Part shown: piece by piece, positions 32,701 to 44,066 of the stretch | Layout of the letters: the number at the start of each line of letters is the position of its first letter | How positions within the stretch are numbered: the stretch's first letter is position 1 | NCBI GenBank assembly: GCA_916048095.2 | Contig: OU696586.1 | Location: 7,550,249-7,614,248, forward strand | DNA: 64,000 nt | Origin: Sacculina carcini | Taxonomy: Eukaryota; Arthropoda; Thecostraca; Sacculinidae | Direction: 5' to 3' | Position numbers and translations under genes: made by a program | The notes under the pieces: generated by a model | Told to the model about the DNA's origin: nothing | Seen by the model: only the letters and a program-made list of their open reading frames with translations | The model's database searches: none

Positions 32701-33010
32701 TCAATTAAATATTGAGATGATGATTGACTAGAAACATCACTAAATCTCCAAAGATAGATACAGTTGTAAAATTGAAATGGTTGAATAATTCAAGTTTTTT
32801 CACATTCAGTCATGATGTTTCTATTATTAATTGGCCCAAATCGAACTTCAGTTAAATTAAAATATGAGTATGCAGCATTACTTATTATTAATGTTTACTG
32901 AAATTTTACATGTCATGCCTCTCATAAACTCGCTTATTATGATGTTGTGTACGCGACTTCTAAGTTTCCTCCATTGATATCCTGCTTCGTATTGTTGGTT
33001 CTGGATAGCC
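32701..33010. other. Non-coding, nothing recognised
   Basis: AT-rich, no ORF of note and no transposon ends found. Confidence 0.4.
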
Positions 33011-33029
33011 AACTCAAGATACAATAATC

Positions 33030-33110
33030 CTCTGTGAGTGCGTGTCTGTGTGTGCTTGTCTGTGTGTGCTTGTCTGTGTGTGCGTGTCTGTGTGTGCGTG
33101 TCTGATGGAC
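33030..33110 (+). repeat. (TGTGTGCTTGTC)n / TG tract
   Basis: Five copies of a 12-16-bp TG-rich unit. Confidence 0.85.
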
Positions 33111-33259
33111 TGGGCTGATTCCTTTTCCTTCTGTTATTTGTTTCTCTTGACGACAGAAGAAAAACAATTGTGTTCGCGTGGCACGCGGTCATCAACTCTC
33201 TCAGAATTGACCGCTTTTTTGACACGCACAGGCGTGCACACACACACACACACATAGAA

Positions 33260-34080
33260 GCCAATGTAAACGCACGTGAGCAGGTCAACACAAAGCAACA
33301 ATCACATTTGACAATCCAGTTTAAACCCTGTCCAAACTTAATGTCACACAAATTATGTGAAAGCAAAATTTTAAGCGTAGTCTGATCCCAAATGTGACGT
33401 TAATTAACTCTCTCAATTCAATTATAATATGCAAATTTAATTTGTTGAACAGCATGTGCGAATCAAAATAAATGCGCACATTTCATAACGTCAAATGCAA
33501 TAGCATAAATGGATGAAACGGTAAGAATGAAACCAAAGATAGAAATGCTTAAAATTCACATTTTTATTGATCAATCATATGCCAGTGAGTGGATGCACGC
33601 ATGTTGGGGCATAAACACGAAAATGATCTGAAAAAATCAAGAACTATTGGACGTTACTGAGCCATCACCGTCGCTGTCCTTATCATTACTATATGTGTTG
33701 AATTTCTGCCGCTATAAGGGAAATGCAATATTTGTTGTATGGCTTGAATACAGCGAGCTTGCATCAAACAAGACCGTCTGAATGACAACATGCGGACAGC
33801 TTGAGACCCACGATATCATTCAACTTTGACAGATGTAGGCGTGTTACTCGACGGCTCGTTGAGTTTGTAGATCTTATAAATATTTACACTCTTTGACATA
33901 GAAAAATCAGCGATGCGATGAAGGCGATGACCAGATATGGAGTAATACATGAAATAAAATATATTAAACAAAAACATAACACAGAAATAATCAAGGATGG
34001 GTCCATAAAAGATTGCTCAATTTAAAATCACAGACTCATGGATAGAATTGGAATACGGCACACCTTTACTGAACACACTC
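33260..34080. other. Non-coding, nothing recognised
   Basis: No supported coding sequence, no paired repeats. Confidence 0.4.
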
Positions 34081-34109
34081 CATATAACCCCGTGCTTTCG
34101 GTGTCTATA

Positions 34110-34156
34110 TTATTAATATTAATAATATTAATAATATTTATAATATTAATAATAAT

Positions 34157-34187
<31 letters not shown>

Positions 34188-34485
34188 TTAATAATAATAA
34201 TAATAATATTAATAATAATAATAATAATATTAATAATATTAATAATAAAAGTAATAATATTAATAATAATATTAATAATATTAATATTATTAATAATAAT
34301 ATTAATAATATTTATAATAATATTAATAATATTAATAATAATATTATTAATAATAATAATAATATTAATAATAATAATAATATTATTAATAATAATATTA
34401 ATAATATTAATAATATTAATAATAATAATTATAATAATAATATTAATAATACTAATAATAATATAATTAATACTAATATAAAACT
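34110..34485 (+). repeat. (TAA)n microsatellite with TATTAA interruptions
   Basis: About 370 bases of ATT/AAT trinucleotides, intermixed as AATATTAAT. Long Ile/Asn ORFs on both strands are artefacts. Confidence 0.95.
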
Positions 34486-34524
34486 TCAACACCGAACAAA
34501 GTAACACAGGAAATGCACAAGCGC

Positions 34525-34806
34525 TATGTAACCTGTGTCATGCAACCTGTGTCATGCAACCTGTGCAACCTGTGTCATGCAACCTGTGTTATGCAACCTG
34601 TGTCATGCATCCTGTGTTATGCAACCTGTGTCATGCAACCTGTGTCATGCAACCTGTGTCATGCAACATGTGTCATGCAACCTGTGTTATGTAACCTGTG
34701 CAACTTGTGTCATGCAACCTGTGTTATGCGACCTGTGCAACCTGTGTCATGCAATCTGTGCAACCTGTGTCATGCAACGTGTGTTATGCAACCTGTGCAA
34801 CCATAC
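34525..34806 (+). repeat. 14-bp minisatellite (AACCTGTGTCATGC)n with 9-bp short units
   Basis: About 20 units, most of 14 bp, some reduced to AACCTGTGC. T/C variation at one site (GTCATGC or GTTATGC). It runs directly into the LINE fragment at 34807. Confidence 0.95.
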
Positions 34807-35188
34807 AGACACTTTACAAAAACTTAGGTTACTTCCCAATAGGGCTCTTATTGAGTATCGTATTTGCTTAATTATTCATTCAGCTCTTCATCTTCGTAAA
34901 CCTGCGTATCTGTTTGACCTTCTGTCCTATAAAACCTCATCTATTTCTCTTAGGTCTTCTAACGATCTGCTTCTACTAGTTGAACCTTTCTTTCCTTCTA
35001 GACATCCCCGACATGCCCATCGGTGTTTCTCTATCTTAGGACCTGGTATCTACAATAGGCCTTCTCCCTCAACACGCTCAACTAAATCTCTATCACTTTT
35101 CAAGAAAAATACTAAACCAGTTTTCCTAATTAAGTCTTTGTACTGTCTTAATAACATTGTATATATTATAAGTGAATATAAGGTCTGA
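34807..35188 (+). pseudogene. LINE ORF2 C-terminus, L2/CR1-like
   Basis: Open frame ending at TGA 35186-35188: 'LRLLPNRALIEYRICLIIHS', 'PAYLFDLLSYKT', 'LRSSNDLLLL', 'GPGIYNRPSPSTRST', 'SLSLFKKNTKPVFL'. The order (L-WLP-, I-YK/IH-AL, P-YL-DLL, RSS, WN-LP, F-K-LKT-LF) is that of L2/CR1-clade LINE ends. It differs from the other LINEs in the window. The 5' break coincides with the minisatellite. Confidence 0.8.
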
Positions 35189-35189
35189 T

Positions 35190-35490
35190 TGTTTTCGAAT
35201 TTTGTCTGATATGTGTAAGTGTTTCATGCGTGTCTCTATTTTCCGTTCTTGTTTCTGTATGTTTTGCTTTTGTATGCTTTTTGTGTTTTGTTGTGTCGAT
35301 TCCTGTTATTTGTGTTTGTGTGTCTTTGTGCTTTTTTCTCAATATGTATGTGTGTGTGTATTTTTGCGTATGTAAACGGGAATGTTTTTTTGTGTTTGTG
35401 CGTATATGAGATTGCCTGTTTTATGCGTGTTTGTGTATGTGTCTGTGCGTGATCGTTTATGTGTATGACTCGTGTGCTTGAGTGTGTTCT
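35190..35490 (+). repeat. TG-rich tract at the 3' end of LINE X copy 2
   Basis: TG-rich low-complexity DNA with short T-runs. In the sense of LINE X copy 2 (minus) it reads CA-rich and follows the conserved family terminus. Confidence 0.7.
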
Positions 35491-35845
35491 TACCGAGCTG
35501 TTCTTACCGAGTTGTTCGCGCAGGAATGAGTCAGAAACTCGTGTCTCCTGCCTTCGAGAGATAATAATTTTCTTTGAATTTACTTGTTGTTGGCTGTCCT
35601 ATTATATTTTGCGTTATTCTATTCCAAAAATCTGTACTACGTTGAGGGAAACTGTACTTCTTTATATCTTTTTTGGCTCTACTTTATTTTGAAGACTTAG
35701 AGCATTTAAGCGTGTGGTACTGGTCGGCTGGAACAGACTGGTAATTTGAATATTTTCTTTGCCTGTCATATATCTATATATAGCTATCACATCTCTTCTG
35801 GCTCTTCTTTCTTCTAGTGTAGATAGGTTCAATTTTCTCAGTCAT

Positions 35846-37069
35846 TCATTGTAGCCTAAATGTCTTGTTTCGTGTGATTTTTTTTGTAGCTGATCTTTGT
35901 ACTTTCTCTAGTTTTTCCTTGTGTTTCTGTAAATGCGGACTCCATATTGTGACAGCGTATTCTAGAGATGGTCTAATGATAGCTATTATTAACTTTCTTA
36001 ACATTTCGGCGTTGATATATGTGAAAGCTGTTTTAATATGTGCAATTCTGCAATTTGTCTTTTTCACTATTTCGGATATATGGTTTTCAGGAGACAGCTT
36101 GTGATTCATTATTACTCCAATGTCTTTTTCTTTTTGCGAATCCTGTAATGGTATATTATTCATGATGTAAGAATAGTTTGGTCTGAATTTACTAGTCCCA
36201 AATCGTACAATTCGACATTTGTTTGTATTGAATGACATTGGCCAGTGATCACTCCACAGTTCTAAATTTTCTATACATCTCTGTAAGTCTACACAATATT
36301 CTAGGCTGCGAATATTTTTTTGTAGTTTGACATCGTCGGCCAACATGTTCATGTATATGCCTGGCGACACGACATCCTGAATGTCATTTATGTATAAGAT
36401 GAACATGATCGACGCCAAGACTGTGCCCTGAGGTACACCGCTTTTCACGTTTCTCCACGAAAATTTGTGCCCTCTCAGACATGTTCTCATTTGCCTGTTT
36501 TTCAGAAAATCCGTCATCCATTTTTCCAGTTGTTTGCCAATTTTTCCGTATTTCACTAGCTTATAGATCAGCTTATCATGAGGGACCTTATCGAAGGCCT
36601 TCTCAAAATCAATGTAAACTGCATCGGTCCATTGCTCTCTCTCTTGTATATTTTCAATAATTCTACTATAGAAACTGATGAGATTCGCAGTAGTTGATTT
36701 TTGAGACCTGAATCCAAACTGTTGATCTGACAGGATTATATTAGTTTCGAGAAATCTGGTCCATTCTTTTCTAATAATTTTTTCTATAATTTTTCTAACG
36801 ACACTCGTTAGTGATATTGGCCTATAATTTGCAGCATTCTCAGCTTTCCCTTTTTTGAACAATGGGGTAATATTGGCCTGTTTCCATATGTCTGGTAATT
36901 TGCCCTGTCTCAACGAGGCGTTCATAATGATTTCTAGAGGTCTGCTCAGCGTTTTCGCACAACTCTTCAATACATAACTGGAAATATCGTGTGGACCACA
37001 TGATTTATATTTATCCAAAGATAACAGTTCTTTTTCTATTTGACTGCATGATATTTTGATGTCCTGCAA
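35846..37069 (-). pseudogene. LINE X ORF2 reverse transcriptase
   Basis: 407 open codons: 'DKYKSCGPHDISSYVLKSC', 'NYRPISLTSVVRKIIEKII', 'FGFRSQKSTTANLI', 'VYIDFEKAFDKVPHDKL', 'GVPQGTVLASIMFILYIND' and 'YMNMLADDVKL' (a LADD box in place of FADD/YADD), then 'SLEYAVTIWSPHLQKHKEKL'. Linked upstream by a frameshifted linker (about 37075-37316). It ends at 35846 short of the full C-terminus, which continues in other frames to about 35700. Confidence 0.85.
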
Positions 37070-37315
37070 TTTTGGCGCACTCTCTATGTTTCCCTGAGGA
37101 GGAATTCATGTGTCGTTCTCTGAGAAGATCGAGTGAAATTGTTTGTTCAATATTTCGCATATATCTTTTTTATCTGTGTATGCCGTACCGTTTTCGTATA
37201 TATGCTGTATTTTCTTTTTCACTTTAATGCTGCTGTTGATGTAGTGGTAGAATACTTTTGGCTTGTCTTTGATGTTATTGACAATGTCTTCTTCGAATTT
37301 TGATTGTGCTTCTCT

Positions 37316-38416
37316 TCATATTCTCGTATATCTATTTCGACAGATTTTATATCTTGTATAACTTTCTGTATCCTTGTTTATTCGATATCGCCTCCATTGC
37401 TGGTCTCTTTCTTTTTTTGCTTTCATACATTTCTCACTGAACCACTGCTTCTTTCTCATCTTTTTTCTTCTGATAGGTATGTATTTGTCCACTCCTTCTT
37501 TGTAGCTGCGACAAAACGTTTTGTATATATTGTTTACGTCAGAGTCATCCATCTCGTGGTCCCAAATCTTTCTTGAGTAAAACCTGTTTAGCTTTTCATA
37601 ATTACCTTTCTCATAATGTGGTATGCTTGTAGCGACTTGTCCAGGTATTATGATATCTTTGCTTAAAATACATGTGAAGGAAATAACCACATGATCACTC
37701 TTACCAAATGGTGGTTCATAGGTCAAGTTTTCTACTTGATCTGCTCGTTTGGTGAACCCAACATCGAGGAGAGATGACTGGTCAGCTCCTCTTTGTCTTG
37801 TGTCTTCTTCTACATACTGAGTTAAAAAGTAGTCCTGGTTGATGTCGATCACATCTTTTTTCAGATGATCAGATGTGTCATCAATGTGAGGGTTAATCCA
37901 ATTGACTTTACAATTCAAATCGCCAGTAATAATCAAGTCTTTTTCACCTGTTTCAGTTTTTGTCAGAGCCTCTCTTATACTTTTGATTGTATTTTCCCTT
38001 AAATTTTTGTATTCATCCAAGTTTCATGCACTGGTTTTTGGTGGCATATATACCAAAGCCACAGTTACTCTGAAGTCCATCATGATTTCTACCGCAATCA
38101 GTTCTGCATTTTCATTTGCTAGGTCACATTTTTTTACTCGCAATTTATCTGCTGTTAGGATCATTACACCCCCACCAGTCTTACTTTGCCTGTCTCTTCG
38201 CCATATGTTGTAGCCTGTACAACGTAGTACTTCATTGTTTAAAATTTGACACATTTTTGTTTCAGTTACACATATAACGTCTGGTCTATTTTCTTCAATA
38301 TAATCATTGAACTCATTCAGTTTTGATATAAGACCATCTACGTTTGAGTAGATGATATTCAATCCTTTGTTTCTGTATATCTTTATGTTGGGTTCTCTTT
38401 TTTCTTCAGATACCAC
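37316..38416 (-). pseudogene. LINE X ORF2 endonuclease domain (APE type)
   Basis: Two frames: 38024-38416 with 'LNIIYSNVDGLISKLNEF', 'VICVTETKM' (metal-binding Glu) and 'ALVYMPPK'; 37316-38020 with 'LIITGDLNCKVNW' (GDLN) and 'GKSDHVVISF' (catalytic SDH). Residues expected for nicking activity are visible, but the stop and frame change at 38024 break the protein. The end (about 37560-37316) is the linker to RT. Confidence 0.8.
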
Positions 38417-38565
38417 TATTTTACTTGTAGTCCCACTACTTTGTAGAAAAAAAGATTGTCTTCCTCTTCTGTTCTTTGCTTATTTTTTTCTTTTGCTACA
38501 TTCAGCAGTTCTTTGATTTTTTCTCTATCTTCTTTGCTCAAACATCTACTAATATTCACATTTTT

Positions 38566-39186
38566 TCATTTGTCCGACTCTTTGAGAGTTTTTCCACTTC
38601 TGATCACTTCTTCCACTTTGTTTGAGTTTACATAGGTCACTTTTAGAGGTCTGTTTATGTTTTTTTCGTATGCGCCCAGTCTGGTATATCCTTCAATGCA
38701 GTGTTCGATTTCGATTTCGTTTCCTGTTAATGTTTTCATAACATCTTTGATTTTTGCCGCTTCTGATTTGTCTTTGTATATCCTGTTCTTGATGTCTTCT
38801 TCTTCGACTCCAAAGAAGACGACTGATTTGTTCACATCTACTCTTTGCTTGATCAGCTTAGGATTGTTACGGATTATTTCAGTAACCTCTTTGTTCATGT
38901 TGAAGTTTGAGCTTTGTTTTTCAATTCTGTCGACATCTACTTTTACAGATTGAGCAACCACTTCGACATTTTTAGTCCTCTCTTCCATTTGCTTTACTTT
39001 TTCCTGAAGAGCCTGAATTACTCTATCTTTGTGTTCATTTTCTTTCTTCAGTTGATAATTTTGGGCTCTCATTTCCTCGATGCTTTCTTTCATATTCATC
39101 AATTCTTCCTCTATCTCCCTGATTTTAGCTACCATATTATCAAATCTGTCTTCCTCACCTTTTTTTGTCTCTTTTGGCTTTGTCAC
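38566..39186 (-). pseudogene. LINE X ORF1 (coiled-coil RNA-binding protein)
   Basis: 206 codons from MTKPKETKKGEEDRFD. Residues ~15-110 are heptad-like, rich in E/K/L (coiled coil). 'KSVVFFGVEEEDIKNR' and 'YTRLGAYEKNINRPLKVTYV' resemble the RNA-recognition and C-terminal part of L1-type ORF1 proteins. The stop at 38566 is probably a lesion: the next frame continues 'NVNISRCLSKEDREKIKELL', a common ORF1 tail, to about 38430. ORF1 proteins bind the LINE RNA and assist target-primed reverse transcription. Confidence 0.75.
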
Positions 39187-39404
39187 TCATTTCTGACTCA
39201 AAGCTTTGCTGCAACTGGTGTTGGACCGTCAAGGTCAACGTTCACAGGTCGCTCGTTTACACACAGCGTCCACCACAACCATCAGTCAACACACACCGAT
39301 CACAGGTCACTCGCTCAAACACAACCGTCCACCACAACAGCCACACAACAAGTGTGCATGTGTGTGAGCGCTTTTGAGACCTTAGAGTGACAAGCGCGAT
39401 ATAA

Positions 39405-39456
39405 ATGTCTTTATGTAATGTAATGTAATGTGTGTGTGTGTGTTTATGTGTATTTA
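39405..39456 (+). repeat. (GTAAT)n then (TG)n between two LINEs
   Basis: Three ATGTA-type units then a TG tract. It separates the 5' end of LINE X copy 2 from the 3' end of LINE Y and reads CA in the sense of both. Confidence 0.85.
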
Positions 39457-40085
39457 ACCATGTATTGCCACACACAAATATACAATGTTCAAACAATAAA
39501 TATCACAATTGGCAAAAGACCCGTCGAGCTAATGCTCATAGACAGGCTTACATTTCACTTGTACAGGTGGAAATAATGCTATCAAACCAGGTTATTTATA
39601 CACAAGTACATACATGCACACTCATGCGCGCGCGATCACATATAAACACTATTCATATACAATGATACACAACAAACATATAACCATACCTACCACAGTC
39701 TACCATACATATTCGTACACATATTCTCATACACATATACACATGAAACAATACGCAAACATACGGCTATATGCAAACAAAGTGCACGCGTATACAACTC
39801 CCATACTCGTCTCCGTACATATGACCATACAACACCTAACACGTATTCAATTACATACGCGCATTTGATACACATACCCACACATACACACAATGCGCAA
39901 ACAGACAAATATTTTGGAAGCAAACACATAAAGATACAGATATACACACAACATACCAATACCTCATGCATAAACACATTCATACATATCTATTCTCTTT
40001 CCAAGATTCATATTTATTCATAAATTCACGAATACGTAACAATTGATAGCAAAACAAAACTACATCATGCAACTTTTGACCTGAG

Positions 40086-43058
40086 TTAAGTCGGTAAATT
40101 TTTATAATAAGCATTTATAGCTTGTTTTATTTTCTCCACGTCGCTCTCAATATATAACAATTCCTTCACAGACATCGGTAAACCATTCCACAACTGAGGC
40201 CCGTAATACAGAATACTGTACTTGAATAACATTGTTCGAAATCTTGGTGGAGTTAAATTATAACTACTTCGTGTACTAATTACAGTGCTTTCCCGAGTGA
40301 ATATGTTGTGTTTACGGTTTTTGCATTTGAGATTTTTACTGATGAGTATGATCAAGAATTTGTTTCGAATTGTGTGGAATTGTTGAATTTTTAAATTTTG
40401 GTAAATATCGCTGATAGATCCGAATTTATTTTTGTGAGCAATGCATCGTAAAACTCGGTTTTGGATAAGTTTGATTCTAAGAAGGAAGGAAGGCCATGTG
40501 CAAGACCAATTAGCGCTACAATATATTAGATGAGGATATATAAGAGTATAGTAGATACTAATTAAGGCTTCTGTCGTTAACTGGTATCTTACTTTATATA
40601 AAACACCACAAATTTTAGAAATTTTGCCAAATACATGCTCAATATGGTCTTTCCAATTTATATTTTCGTCGATAATAACGCCGAGGAATTTTGTTTTTCC
40701 AACTCTATCCATTTTTTGATCGTTTAGATAAACATTCGGAAACGTGTGCTGTCTTGACCTGTTTTGGAACAATATAAAGTTAGATTTTTTGGTATTTAGT
40801 TTCAAGTGATTATGTAATATCCATTCATGTACCTGCTTTAATTCTTCTTGAATTTCTCTATGTAAATCCTCAATATTATTATTAGCCAAAATTGCATTTG
40901 TATCATCTGCATAAAGGGTGAAGCTTAGTTTTTTGCTAGAGTTAGAAAGGTCATTCACATATATAAGAAAAAGAATGGGCCCCAGAATCGACCCCTGGGG
41001 TACACCTTTGTTTAAATATTTTTTTGTAGAGTATCGGTTATTATAAAATACTGTTTGTAATCTGTTTTCCAGGTAGCTCTTAAATAGCTTTAAACAAAGC
41101 CCCCTAATTCCAATGTTTTCAAGTTTTATCATTAATATCTCATGGTCTAATGAATCAAACGCTTTAGAGAGGTCTAAGAACATTCCTATTACAAAAGCTC
41201 CTTCGTCTAATTTTTTGTAAATTTCTGAAGTAAATTTTAGAATAGCAGTTTCTGTGGAAAGTTTGGGCCTGAATCCGAATTGATTTTCATGTAATAAGTT
41301 ATTTTTTTCTAGGTATTTGTTTAGTCTTCTTGAGATTAACTTTTCAATTATTTTGCTTACTGCCGGTAATAGAGAGATTGGTCGGTAGTTATTAATGTTG
41401 TTTTTATCTCCTGTTTTAAACACGGGCACTACTTTGGCTATTTTTAATTTTTCTGGAAAAACACCGGTCGAGAAAGATAGATTTATAATGTGAGATAACG
41501 GAGTACTTATGAACGCTCGTACTTCGCGTAGTATTCTCGGCGGAATGTCATCACAACCTGCAGAATTTTTGTTGAGGATTTTTAAACATTCACTTGTTTC
41601 CATTGGATCAGTTGGATATAAGTACAACGAAGTGTTTGTCGGTTCGTTCAGGTATTTCATATAGCTATTGTTGCGTGATGCGTCATTGTTAGAGAGTCCA
41701 GTCGTGAGAAAATGATCATTAAACTTATTAGCAATCTCCAGATCAGTACCACCTATCGCAGAAAGATCGTTTTTCTCTACTATGTTTCTCCCTAGGATAG
41801 TGTTTATTATACGCCAATGTTGTTTCGGATTTCCTTGAAATTCTTTCAATTGATCTTTGTAAAATTTATTTTTTGCTGCTCTCAGTGTTCGAGTTAAGGT
41901 GTTTCTGTATTTTTTGTATTCTTCTTTGAACGTGATTGGCCACTTTTTTGATAGTTTCTCAAGTTTATGTTTTTTACGTATACAATCCTTTAGACTTTTT
42001 GTTAAATAAGGATTTAAATTTTGTTTCGGTTTCATTTTTTGGATATAAAGAGGGAAGTTTTCCTCGAATTTTTTGTGAAATATCATGATGAATAAATCGT
42101 ACGCTATATTAACATCTGAACACTCCATTACTGCTGACCAATCAGTGGTGGATATGTCTTGTCTAAATTTTTCTATTGTTTGTTTGCAAAAACTTCTTCT
42201 ATATGAATAATTCATCCTGCCCTTGTCATTATTACTATTTTTAAAAAATGACAAAATGGGACAATGGTCTGAAATATCATTTTGAATTATGTAGTTGGCT
42301 GAGTTTGAGTGTGTATTTGTTGTCCATATTTGGTCAAGTAGTGTGGCTGTTGTGTTTGTCAATCTAGTGGGCTTTGATGTCAGAGGATATAAAGAGAATG
42401 AATGCATGCAATTTTTAAATTCAGTTGTCATATTGCCATTACTTAATAGGTCAATATTGAAATCCCCGAACACATAAATATCAGAGTATTTTTTCCGGTA
42501 AGCTATATCTAAATTTTCATGAATTTTTTCAAGAAACATTTGATAATCAGAATTTGGTGGCCTGTAAATGCAAATAATCAAATAATGCTTATTGTTATAT
42601 TCTGTTTCTACACTTAAACACTCAATACAAGGATAATGAAAAGACATATTATCTATTTTTTTTGCTATAATTTTACTATTGATATAAACAGCTATTCCAC
42701 CGCCGAATCTGTTCCTACATTCAGTAAACATATTATAACCAGGAAGAGTGTATAATTTCGTGATCATTGCATCTAATCTTGTCTCCATTAAACCTATGAC
42801 ATCAAGATCTAGACCAATGGTAGAGATAATATCGTCACATAATGTTTGGAGATTTTTTGGTATACTACGTATATTCATACTACATATTGTGAAACAGTTT
42901 GCCCGTCTAATTGGAAAATCGCACGCAAATAAATATTTTGAGTCTGGTATATTAATTGTGTTTGTGTAATTTGTGTCGACGTCGAAATCATCATTGAAAA
43001 TGACAGTTTCGCTGACAGTGTCAGAATTGCTAGTCACTTCAGTGTTTCGTGTATCCAT
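40086..43058 (-). CDS. LINE Y ORF2: APE endonuclease and reverse transcriptase
   Basis: 990 uninterrupted codons. Endonuclease: 'CSMNIRSIPKNL' near 59, 'METRLDA' near 91, 'CIYRPPNSDY' near 163, 'GDFNID' near 198 and 'SDHCPI' near 263, all metal-binding or catalytic positions present. Linker 'TLRAAKNKFYKDQLKEFQG' near 391. RT: 'NYRPISLLPAVSKIIEKL' near 557, 'FLDLSKAFDSLDHE' near 627, 'GVPQGSILGPILFLIYVND' near 685, YADD at 716-719, 'FLGVIIDENINWKDHI' later, and the C-terminus 'PPRFRTMLFKYSILYYGPQL'. ORF2 nicks DNA and reverse-transcribes its RNA at the nick. It looks functional. Confidence 0.95.
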   Translation of the reverse strand: MDTRNTEVTSNSDTVSETVIFNDDFDVDTNYTNTINIPDSKYLFACDFPIRRANCFTICSMNIRSIPKNLQTLCDDIISTIGLDLDVIGLMETRLDAMITKLYTLPGYNMFTECRNRFGGGIAVYINSKIIAKKIDNMSFHYPCIECLSVETEYNNKHYLIICIYRPPNSDYQMFLEKIHENLDIAYRKKYSDIYVFGDFNIDLLSNGNMTTEFKNCMHSFSLYPLTSKPTRLTNTTATLLDQIWTTNTHSNSANYIIQNDISDHCPILSFFKNSNNDKGRMNYSYRRSFCKQTIEKFRQDISTTDWSAVMECSDVNIAYDLFIMIFHKKFEENFPLYIQKMKPKQNLNPYLTKSLKDCIRKKHKLEKLSKKWPITFKEEYKKYRNTLTRTLRAAKNKFYKDQLKEFQGNPKQHWRIINTILGRNIVEKNDLSAIGGTDLEIANKFNDHFLTTGLSNNDASRNNSYMKYLNEPTNTSLYLYPTDPMETSECLKILNKNSAGCDDIPPRILREVRAFISTPLSHIINLSFSTGVFPEKLKIAKVVPVFKTGDKNNINNYRPISLLPAVSKIIEKLISRRLNKYLEKNNLLHENQFGFRPKLSTETAILKFTSEIYKKLDEGAFVIGMFLDLSKAFDSLDHEILMIKLENIGIRGLCLKLFKSYLENRLQTVFYNNRYSTKKYLNKGVPQGSILGPILFLIYVNDLSNSSKKLSFTLYADDTNAILANNNIEDLHREIQEELKQVHEWILHNHLKLNTKKSNFILFQNRSRQHTFPNVYLNDQKMDRVGKTKFLGVIIDENINWKDHIEHVFGKISKICGVLYKVRYQLTTEALISIYYTLIYPHLIYCSANWSCTWPSFLLRIKLIQNRVLRCIAHKNKFGSISDIYQNLKIQQFHTIRNKFLIILISKNLKCKNRKHNIFTRESTVISTRSSYNLTPPRFRTMLFKYSILYYGPQLWNGLPMSVKELLYIESDVEKIKQAINAYYKNLPT

Positions 43059-43120
43059 GTTTTAATGCTATATATATATAAACTTGCTAGATAAATTACA
43101 CTGGAGAAGTTGATACAGTC

Positions 43121-44002
43121 TTACTTATTACGAGTGCGAAGTTGGGTCCTCTTGGTCACCTGTTGACTCGTACGTTCATTATTATTGTCCGCTGGAACAG
43201 TTTGACTTGACTCTGTTTCGGCCGCAGGTTTTTGTCTGATGTCTTGGATAGCTTGAGCTGTCGCTGTTGAAGTTGTCGTTAGATTCGGTGTCTGTTGAGC
43301 TCTTTCTTTGACGATGAGTCTCGTACCACGAAAAAAGGCGATTTTTCCCTCCTCCTTTGCTTGTTTTAGGAGAGGCATTTTTTTAGCCTTCTCCTCCTGA
43401 GACGCAGCACATAGGTCATCACTTAGGTATATACCGGTACCTTTTAATTTTTTCGCGTTTCTCATTGTTGCCTCTCGATCTGAGTAATTGTTAAATGTTG
43501 CAACAACACTTCTCGGCTTCGTGCCAACTCTGCTGCCGATTCTGTAGGCTCTTTCTACATTACAATTGCTCAGCTGCATTTTCTCAGTGAGGAAGCTTTT
43601 CACAGATGTAGTCGTCTGCTCCCAGTTTTCATAGCCATCTTCTTTTAGCCCCGTGATGCGGACGTTCATTCTCCGACTGTGGTCTTCAGCTTTATTAGCT
43701 CTCGTTTCGAGACCTTCCACTTTGGCAGTAAGGTTGTTCAATAGCTCTTGCTGCCTTCGCTCTCTGTTCTTCAGCTCACGAATTTCCGATTTTTGCTCAG
43801 ATATTTCATCTTGGGAGAACTCCAAGCTTCTTCGATAATCCGCGACGGTATCCTCTAAAGATTTTATTCTTGAGTTCAGTTGTTTTGCCATGGCTTCCAT
43901 TGCAGTCAGGTAAGCCGATTCCTGCGTTTTCAGCAGCATTTGAATAGTTTCGTTATCCATATCGCCTTGTACACGCACTCGTTTGAACACAATCCGAGTC
44001 AA
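43121..44002 (-). CDS. LINE Y ORF1 protein
   Basis: 293 codons. Residues ~20-110 form a coiled coil (MAKQLNSRIKSLEDTV..., LNNLTAKVEGLETRANKAED). 'SRRMNVRITGLKEDGYENWE' begins an RNA-recognition-like fold at about 108, followed by 'NVERAYRIGSRVGTKPRSVV' and 'YLSDDLCAASQEE'. This is the layout of L1/Transposase_22-type ORF1 proteins, RNA chaperones that package LINE RNA. The tail is Thr/Gln-rich. No CCHC knuckle. The start may instead be at the internal Met 15 (MDNETIQ). Confidence 0.85.
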   Translation of the reverse strand: MTRIVFKRVRVQGDMDNETIQMLLKTQESAYLTAMEAMAKQLNSRIKSLEDTVADYRRSLEFSQDEISEQKSEIRELKNRERRQQELLNNLTAKVEGLETRANKAEDHSRRMNVRITGLKEDGYENWEQTTTSVKSFLTEKMQLSNCNVERAYRIGSRVGTKPRSVVATFNNYSDREATMRNAKKLKGTGIYLSDDLCAASQEEKAKKMPLLKQAKEEGKIAFFRGTRLIVKERAQQTPNLTTTSTATAQAIQDIRQKPAAETESSQTVPADNNNERTSQQVTKRTQLRTRNK

Positions 44003-44066
44003 AAGTCAAAAGGTCACACAACACTTCACACGTCTGTACACCACCACAGCTACAAACCAAGTGTAT

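Larger units (their letters stand above)
35500..39420 (-). mobile_element. LINE X copy 2, nearly full length, decayed
   Basis: Order on the minus strand: 5' UTR (about 39420-39187), ORF1 (39186-about 38430), endonuclease (38416-37316), RT (37069-35846) and a 3' end with the family motif GACTCATTCCTGCG (about 35528-35515) as in copies 1 and 3. The coding frame is broken near 38566, 38024, 37316 and 37075. No target duplication could be defined because both ends run into TG-rich repeats. Confidence 0.85.
39457..44066 (-). mobile_element. LINE Y, apparently intact full-length copy
   Basis: On the minus strand: 5' UTR (44066-44003), ORF1 (44002-43121), 62-bp gap, ORF2 (43058-40086), 3' UTR of about 630 bp with an AATAAA near 40018-40013 and an end at about 39460 shared with the fragment at 5995. 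Both ends abut TG repeats (44068-44150 and 39431-39455). No disabling mutation seen, so it is a candidate for a recently active element. Confidence 0.88.

Noticed and set aside
34028..34507. Long Ile/Asn ORFs on both strands
   Set aside because: They lie entirely in a (TAA)n microsatellite; open frames come from the repeat unit.
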